From: CAZTLI01 sp964614375
GTDB taxonomy: Bacteria > Chloroflexota > Anaerolineae > Aggregatilineales > Phototrophicaceae
Direction of reading: 5' to 3'
Assembly (NCBI GenBank): GCA_964614375.1
Contig: CAZTLI010000213.1
Location: 1-8,966 of the forward strand
DNA length: 8,966 bases
The notes beneath the pieces were generated by a model. It had not been told where the DNA came from, did not search any database, and saw only the letters and a list, made by a program, of their open reading frames with translations. Below are positions 6,665-8,966 of the stretch, piece after piece (positions within the stretch are counted from its first letter, which is position 1; the number at the start of each line of letters is the position of its first letter). A program made the position numbers and the translations under genes.

Positions 6665-6949
6665 AAGCTATCTGTCCTGTATTCCTGTTGTGGGTTTTTG
6701 ACTATGAGAAGTTCATAATTTCGTTAATGAATACCTCTATTGTGCAAACTTCAACCACCTCTCGCAACCTTGAGTTCAGCATATTGCAGCAGCAGCCATC
6801 AAAAACAGTGCCCGAAATCATGCAGATTAAGATTAAATACGAGAATTGTCTATGCCTGTTCAACCCCTTCCGTCACGCTGTGCGCGCCCCCGTCCCCGTA
6901 TACGCGGAGGCCTTTGTGGGTCACTACAATCCACTAACCGCAAAACAAG

Positions 6950-6975
6950 TCCCCTCCTTGAATTCGGGGAGGGGA
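6950..6975 (-). repeat. GC-rich hairpin, dispersed-repeat-like or weak terminator
   Basis: TCCCCTCC (6950-6957) and GGAGGGGA (6968-6975) are perfect 8-base inverted arms around a 10-base loop containing GAATTC. On the minus strand the stem is followed by CTTGTTTT, an interrupted T-tract, so it could terminate transcription from the serine hydrolase gene about 120 bases after its stop. Short GGGGAGGGG-type palindromes are often dispersed intergenic repeats in bacterial genomes, which is the alternative reading. Only one copy was noticed here. Confidence 0.45.
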
Positions 6976-6992
6976 TTGGTTGGGGAGAGGGG
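6966..6992 (+). repeat. G-quadruplex motif with four runs of four guanines
   Basis: On the plus strand four GGGG runs (6966-6969, 6971-6974, 6982-6985, 6989-6992) are separated by loops of 1, 7 and 3 bases, which meets the usual definition of an intramolecular quadruplex with four tetrads. The minus strand, which is transcribed if the serine hydrolase transcript reads through, carries the C-rich complement, so the quadruplex would form in the non-template DNA strand rather than in that RNA. It shares its first two runs with the hairpin at 6950-6975, so the two structures compete. Confidence 0.6.
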
Positions 6993-7045
6993 TTGACGGC
7001 CAGAGATAACCTGTTTATTTTGTTCAAGACCATAATTTCCGGGCA

Positions 7046-7075
7046 GCCGTTTATCTATTTTGCGCGCTAAACGGC
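7046..7075 (-). repeat. Inverted repeat just after the serine hydrolase stop codon
   Basis: GCCGTTTA (7046-7053) and TAAACGGC (7068-7075) are perfect 8-base inverted arms around a 14-base loop, beginning 21 bases past the TAG of the serine hydrolase gene. A competing shorter hairpin (CGCGC/GCGCG) overlaps its 5' arm on the minus strand. No T-run follows, so it is not a classical intrinsic terminator. It may protect the mRNA 3' end or assist factor-dependent termination. Confidence 0.4.
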
Positions 7076-7096
7076 GCGATACTTATCGGCAATAGT

Positions 7097-8449
7097 CTAG
7101 GATTTCCGTAAACTGTACTCATTACGATACCACATCTTGAAGACGTTACCCTCAGCATCCAGTTCAAAACGAGCCGTTTCATTGGATTGATTTTGTTCCT
7201 GGATTATGAAGACGTGCCCTTCTTCCGTTGGTTTTAGAATTGTTGGCGGCTCATCCATATAATCCAGCGACACAACTTGTAACTGACCATCGCGAATCAA
7301 GACCTTATCGTATGACCAATCGCTGACGTAATCGCCGACATATTTTTCCCATTCAGGATCAGCTTCCGGTTCGGCTTTCTTCGTCGCTTTGATAACTTCC
7401 GGTAACACAAGTTTATAGGCTTGTTCCGTGTATTGGAACGGGTTGCTGTCTAGCGCATTGGTCAGCACAATCACGCCCATATTGTGTTTTCTACAGACTG
7501 TGAACTGGGTCAGATAGCCGGGGTAACCGCCGCTGTGTCCACTGATGACCCACTCTTTGATTTTGTGGAGTCCCAATCCCAAACCATAGCCGCCATCCCA
7601 TTTGTCATACAACCAGTGAATCCGGTGCATATCGCGCAGGGTGTGACCGGATAGAATCGGCGTTTGCCCCTTGCTGAGATGATAGCGCATGTACTTCACG
7701 AGGTCGTGTATTGACGACGCAAAATTAGCCGATGCTTCAAAACCATTCATCAGGAAAAATGGCATCGATCTGCGCGCATAATCGCCATCAAAGCGTGAAT
7801 AGCCCTTTGCCAGCAGCGAATCATTTGCGTTCGGCACAGGATAGGTTGCGGACATTTCTAGCGGATTAAGGATATTCTGCTGAAGATACGCTGCCCATGA
7901 CTGCCCGGAAACTGCCTCAATAATGCCACCCAGCAGCGAGTAGCCAAGATTGCTATACGCAAATTTGTCATATGGTGGACGTGTGGGATGGCGTTCGCTG
8001 ATTCTCGCGACAAATTCACCCCAATCTGGCGCATTGCGTTCTGTCCACATCGGGCCGTGCGAATCGCGTGGCAGCCCCGATGTATGTGTCAGCAAATTGT
8101 GAATCGTGATTTCGGGGGCATCATCAAAGCGCAGGTTAAACCAATCGAGATGCTGCGCTACCGGATCATCAAGACTCAGTTTTCCCGCATCGCGCAACTG
8201 CATGATGGCTGTTGCTGTGAAGGTCTTGGTAATGCTGGCAATCCGAAAACAGGTATCCAGCGTAAACGGATTTTTCGTTTGAACATCGGCAGCACCATAA
8301 CCTTTGCCCCACAACAACTCCCCATCATAAACCAGCCCGATGGCTAAACCGGGCTGATGACTTTTGTGCATCGTGCGTTCAATCCATGTATCGAGGATGT
8401 TAACGACAGCGGCTAAATCCGGGTGTTCTTCCAGTAACGGGTGCGGCAT
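7097..8449 (-). CDS. Serine hydrolase, class C beta-lactamase/penicillin-binding-protein-like, with C-terminal beta domain
   Basis: The product is 450 residues from ATG 8449. It has the beta-lactamase-fold serine hydrolase signature (the AmpC/EstB/D-aminopeptidase, peptidase S12 group): S72-I-T-K75 holds the nucleophile and general base, Y165-S-N167 is the second motif, and GHSGG with H305 and G307 replaces the KTG motif, as in esterases and peptidases of this group. LLTHTSGLP (119-127) is a further family hallmark. Residues about 365-447 look like the lipocalin-like beta-barrel often appended to these enzymes, starting with WEKYVGDY. There is no signal peptide, so the enzyme is probably cytosolic, which argues against a cell-wall or antibiotic-resistance role. 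The substrate (ester, D-amino-acid peptide or amide) cannot be told from sequence. A TTG at 8452 directly precedes the ATG in frame; the ATG has the better spacing from AGGAG. It lies 47 bases after the ParB-like gene on the same strand, probably co-transcribed. Confidence 0.9.
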   Translation of the reverse strand: MPHPLLEEHPDLAAVVNILDTWIERTMHKSHQPGLAIGLVYDGELLWGKGYGAADVQTKNPFTLDTCFRIASITKTFTATAIMQLRDAGKLSLDDPVAQHLDWFNLRFDDAPEITIHNLLTHTSGLPRDSHGPMWTERNAPDWGEFVARISERHPTRPPYDKFAYSNLGYSLLGGIIEAVSGQSWAAYLQQNILNPLEMSATYPVPNANDSLLAKGYSRFDGDYARRSMPFFLMNGFEASANFASSIHDLVKYMRYHLSKGQTPILSGHTLRDMHRIHWLYDKWDGGYGLGLGLHKIKEWVISGHSGGYPGYLTQFTVCRKHNMGVIVLTNALDSNPFQYTEQAYKLVLPEVIKATKKAEPEADPEWEKYVGDYVSDWSYDKVLIRDGQLQVVSLDYMDEPPTILKPTEEGHVFIIQEQNQSNETARFELDAEGNVFKMWYRNEYSLRKS

Positions 8450-8457
8450 CAACCATA

Positions 8458-8462
8458 CTCCT
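8458..8462 (-). promoter_or_regulatory. Ribosome binding site of the serine hydrolase, deciding its start
   Basis: AGGAG on the minus strand lies 8 bases before ATG 8449, 5 bases before the in-frame TTG 8452, and 1 base before an out-of-frame ATG at 8456. The 8-base spacing is normal and favours ATG 8449. The out-of-frame ATG is too close to be used efficiently. Confidence 0.7.
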
Positions 8463-8496
8463 GAAAAGCATCCTTAAGCCAATAATCCCTACAGGT

Positions 8497-8966
8497 TTAT
8501 GACCGGAATTGCGCGATTAATCTCTGGAGTTCATCCAACAAATGGTCCCGTTCATGGGGTTTCATCTTCTTCAAATCCGCTGTCAATTTACGGAAACCGC
8601 GCGTCTGCCAGTAGTCAAAAGCCGCCATTTGCTTCGGCTTAGAACTGTCACCCATGGGTGACAATCCGGCCCATTGTCGCGCGACAGTGATCGCTTCTTT
8701 CGGTGCGGTCGGCGGCGTTAATTTCCGTAAGCGTCGTTCCGCCCAATTCAAGTCATCCGCCAGCAGCCACACTTCATACGGCAACTTTAGCAAATTGCGA
8801 TGGCGATAAATCACGTTGCGATGCTCGACACCCATCGCATTCAAAATCAACTCACTTTTACCATGAGGTACTGCTAAATCAACCGCCTGTGCATAGTAGC
8901 CCTGTTCATCATCGAAGTTATCAATCGGACGGAAATGTTCCATGCCGTGCAAGTCCATCAGCAGCA
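8497..8966 (-). CDS. Putative ParB-like helix-turn-helix protein, 5' end outside the window
   Basis: The frame is open to the right edge (two CTG codons precede the ATG at 8958), so the true start probably lies outside the window. Numbered from that ATG, 153 residues are visible. Residues about 7-81 resemble the central DNA-binding domain of ParB/KorB proteins: a lead-in like the box following the ParB nuclease domain (MEHFRPIDNFDDEQG), helices with GKSELILNAMGVEHRNVIYRHRNLLKLP at 33-60 where ParB has its helix-turn-helix and LLxLP turn, and then ADDLNWAERRLRKL, where ParB has its closing SERHARxL-like helix. The C-terminal 70 residues are basic and unrecognised, ending in a helical LLDELQRLIAQFRS tail. 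ParB proteins bind palindromic DNA and spread or regulate nearby genes. The match is by eye and the N-terminal ParB domain is not visible, so a generic HTH protein is the alternative. The gene precedes the serine hydrolase by 47 bases. Confidence 0.5.
   Translation of the reverse strand, partial: LLMDLHGMEHFRPIDNFDDEQGYYAQAVDLAVPHGKSELILNAMGVEHRNVIYRHRNLLKLPYEVWLLADDLNWAERRLRKLTPPTAPKEAITVARQWAGLSPMGDSSKPKQMAAFDYWQTRGFRKLTADLKKMKPHERDHLLDELQRLIAQFRS
8646..8663. repeat. Perfect 18-base palindrome inside the ParB-like gene
   Basis: TGTCACCCATGGGTGACA is identical to its reverse complement over all 18 bases, with no spacer. It lies within codons for the LSPMGDS segment (residues 99-105) of the ParB-like protein. 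The outer TGT/ACA and the length recall sites bound by dimeric regulators such as ParB, but it does not match the classical parS sequence. It could be a binding site or a codon-driven coincidence. Confidence 0.55.

Larger units (their letters stand above)
6665..7096. other. Intergenic region between serine hydrolase and beta-CASP genes
   Basis: This 432-base stretch has no credible gene. Plus-strand frames here (for example 6688-6996) run through the G-rich repeat and lack ribosome binding sites or recognisable protein sequence. On the minus strand it first holds the 3' region of the serine hydrolase with an 8-base inverted repeat (7046-7075), then a GC-rich hairpin (6950-6975) whose flank forms a G-quadruplex motif on the plus strand. 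Lastly there are about 280 bases that must carry the beta-CASP promoter. No -35/-10 pair good enough to call was found there. The stretch 6880-7000 is much richer in G and C than the flanks and could be an inserted dispersed repeat. Confidence 0.65.

Noticed and set aside
6688..6996. Overlapping plus-strand open frames in the 432-base spacer
   Set aside because: They run through the G-rich repeat, lack ribosome binding sites, and have skewed, non-protein-like composition.
7097..8449. Antibiotic-resistance class C beta-lactamase
   Set aside because: There is no signal peptide, the third motif is HSG rather than KTG, and the extra C-terminal beta domain is typical of the wider esterase/peptidase group.
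8646..8663. Classical parS site
   Set aside because: The palindrome does not match the known parS consensus (TGTTTCACGTGAAACA), so only an unspecified palindrome is reported.

Overview
The window carries seven protein-coding genes. Six are on the minus strand and one, a RidA-family gene, is on the plus strand. Two genes are cut by the window edges. No rRNA, tRNA, CRISPR array, insertion sequence or phage structural gene was seen. Base composition looks balanced by eye (not computed). The mix of an N-terminal-receiver histidine kinase without a sensor, a large beta-CASP metallo-hydrolase with a long private tail, and a class C beta-lactamase-like serine hydrolase with a C-terminal beta domain would suit a free-living environmental bacterium, perhaps Chloroflexota. 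That taxonomic guess is weak, because no marker gene is present.

Left part (1-3429): signal transduction. A truncated membrane protein with two helices and a PAS domain (minus strand) diverges from ridA-like (plus strand). The ridA-like gene converges, with only 4 bases between stop codons, on a receiver-plus-histidine-kinase hybrid. In transcription order on the minus strand come a 114-residue protein that is only a histidine-kinase dimerisation/phosphoacceptor (DHp) domain, a response regulator with a winged-helix output whose ATG overlaps the stop of the DHp gene, and then, after 86 bases, the hybrid kinase. Together they hold an H-box without a kinase, a DNA-binding receiver, and a cytosolic kinase with its own receiver. 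This suggests an unusual split phosphorelay.

Middle part (3430-6664): a 304-base spacer holds a convincing intrinsic terminator for the upstream gene and a candidate promoter with an inverted repeat for the DHp-regulator genes. Upstream lies a 976-residue beta-CASP metallo-beta-lactamase-fold protein, probably a ribonuclease. All its motifs are intact, and it has a tail of about 515 residues that contains a tandemly duplicated domain.

Right part (6665-8966): a 432-base spacer contains a GC-rich hairpin fused to a four-tract G-quadruplex motif, and a second inverted repeat. It is followed by a serine hydrolase gene and, 47 bases upstream of its ATG and probably co-transcribed, by a truncated gene with a ParB-like helix-turn-helix. 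Inside that gene sits a perfect 18-base palindrome.

The strongest leads for something undescribed are the stand-alone DHp protein coupled to a response regulator beside a kinase with a similar DHp domain, and the duplicated C-terminal domain of the beta-CASP protein.
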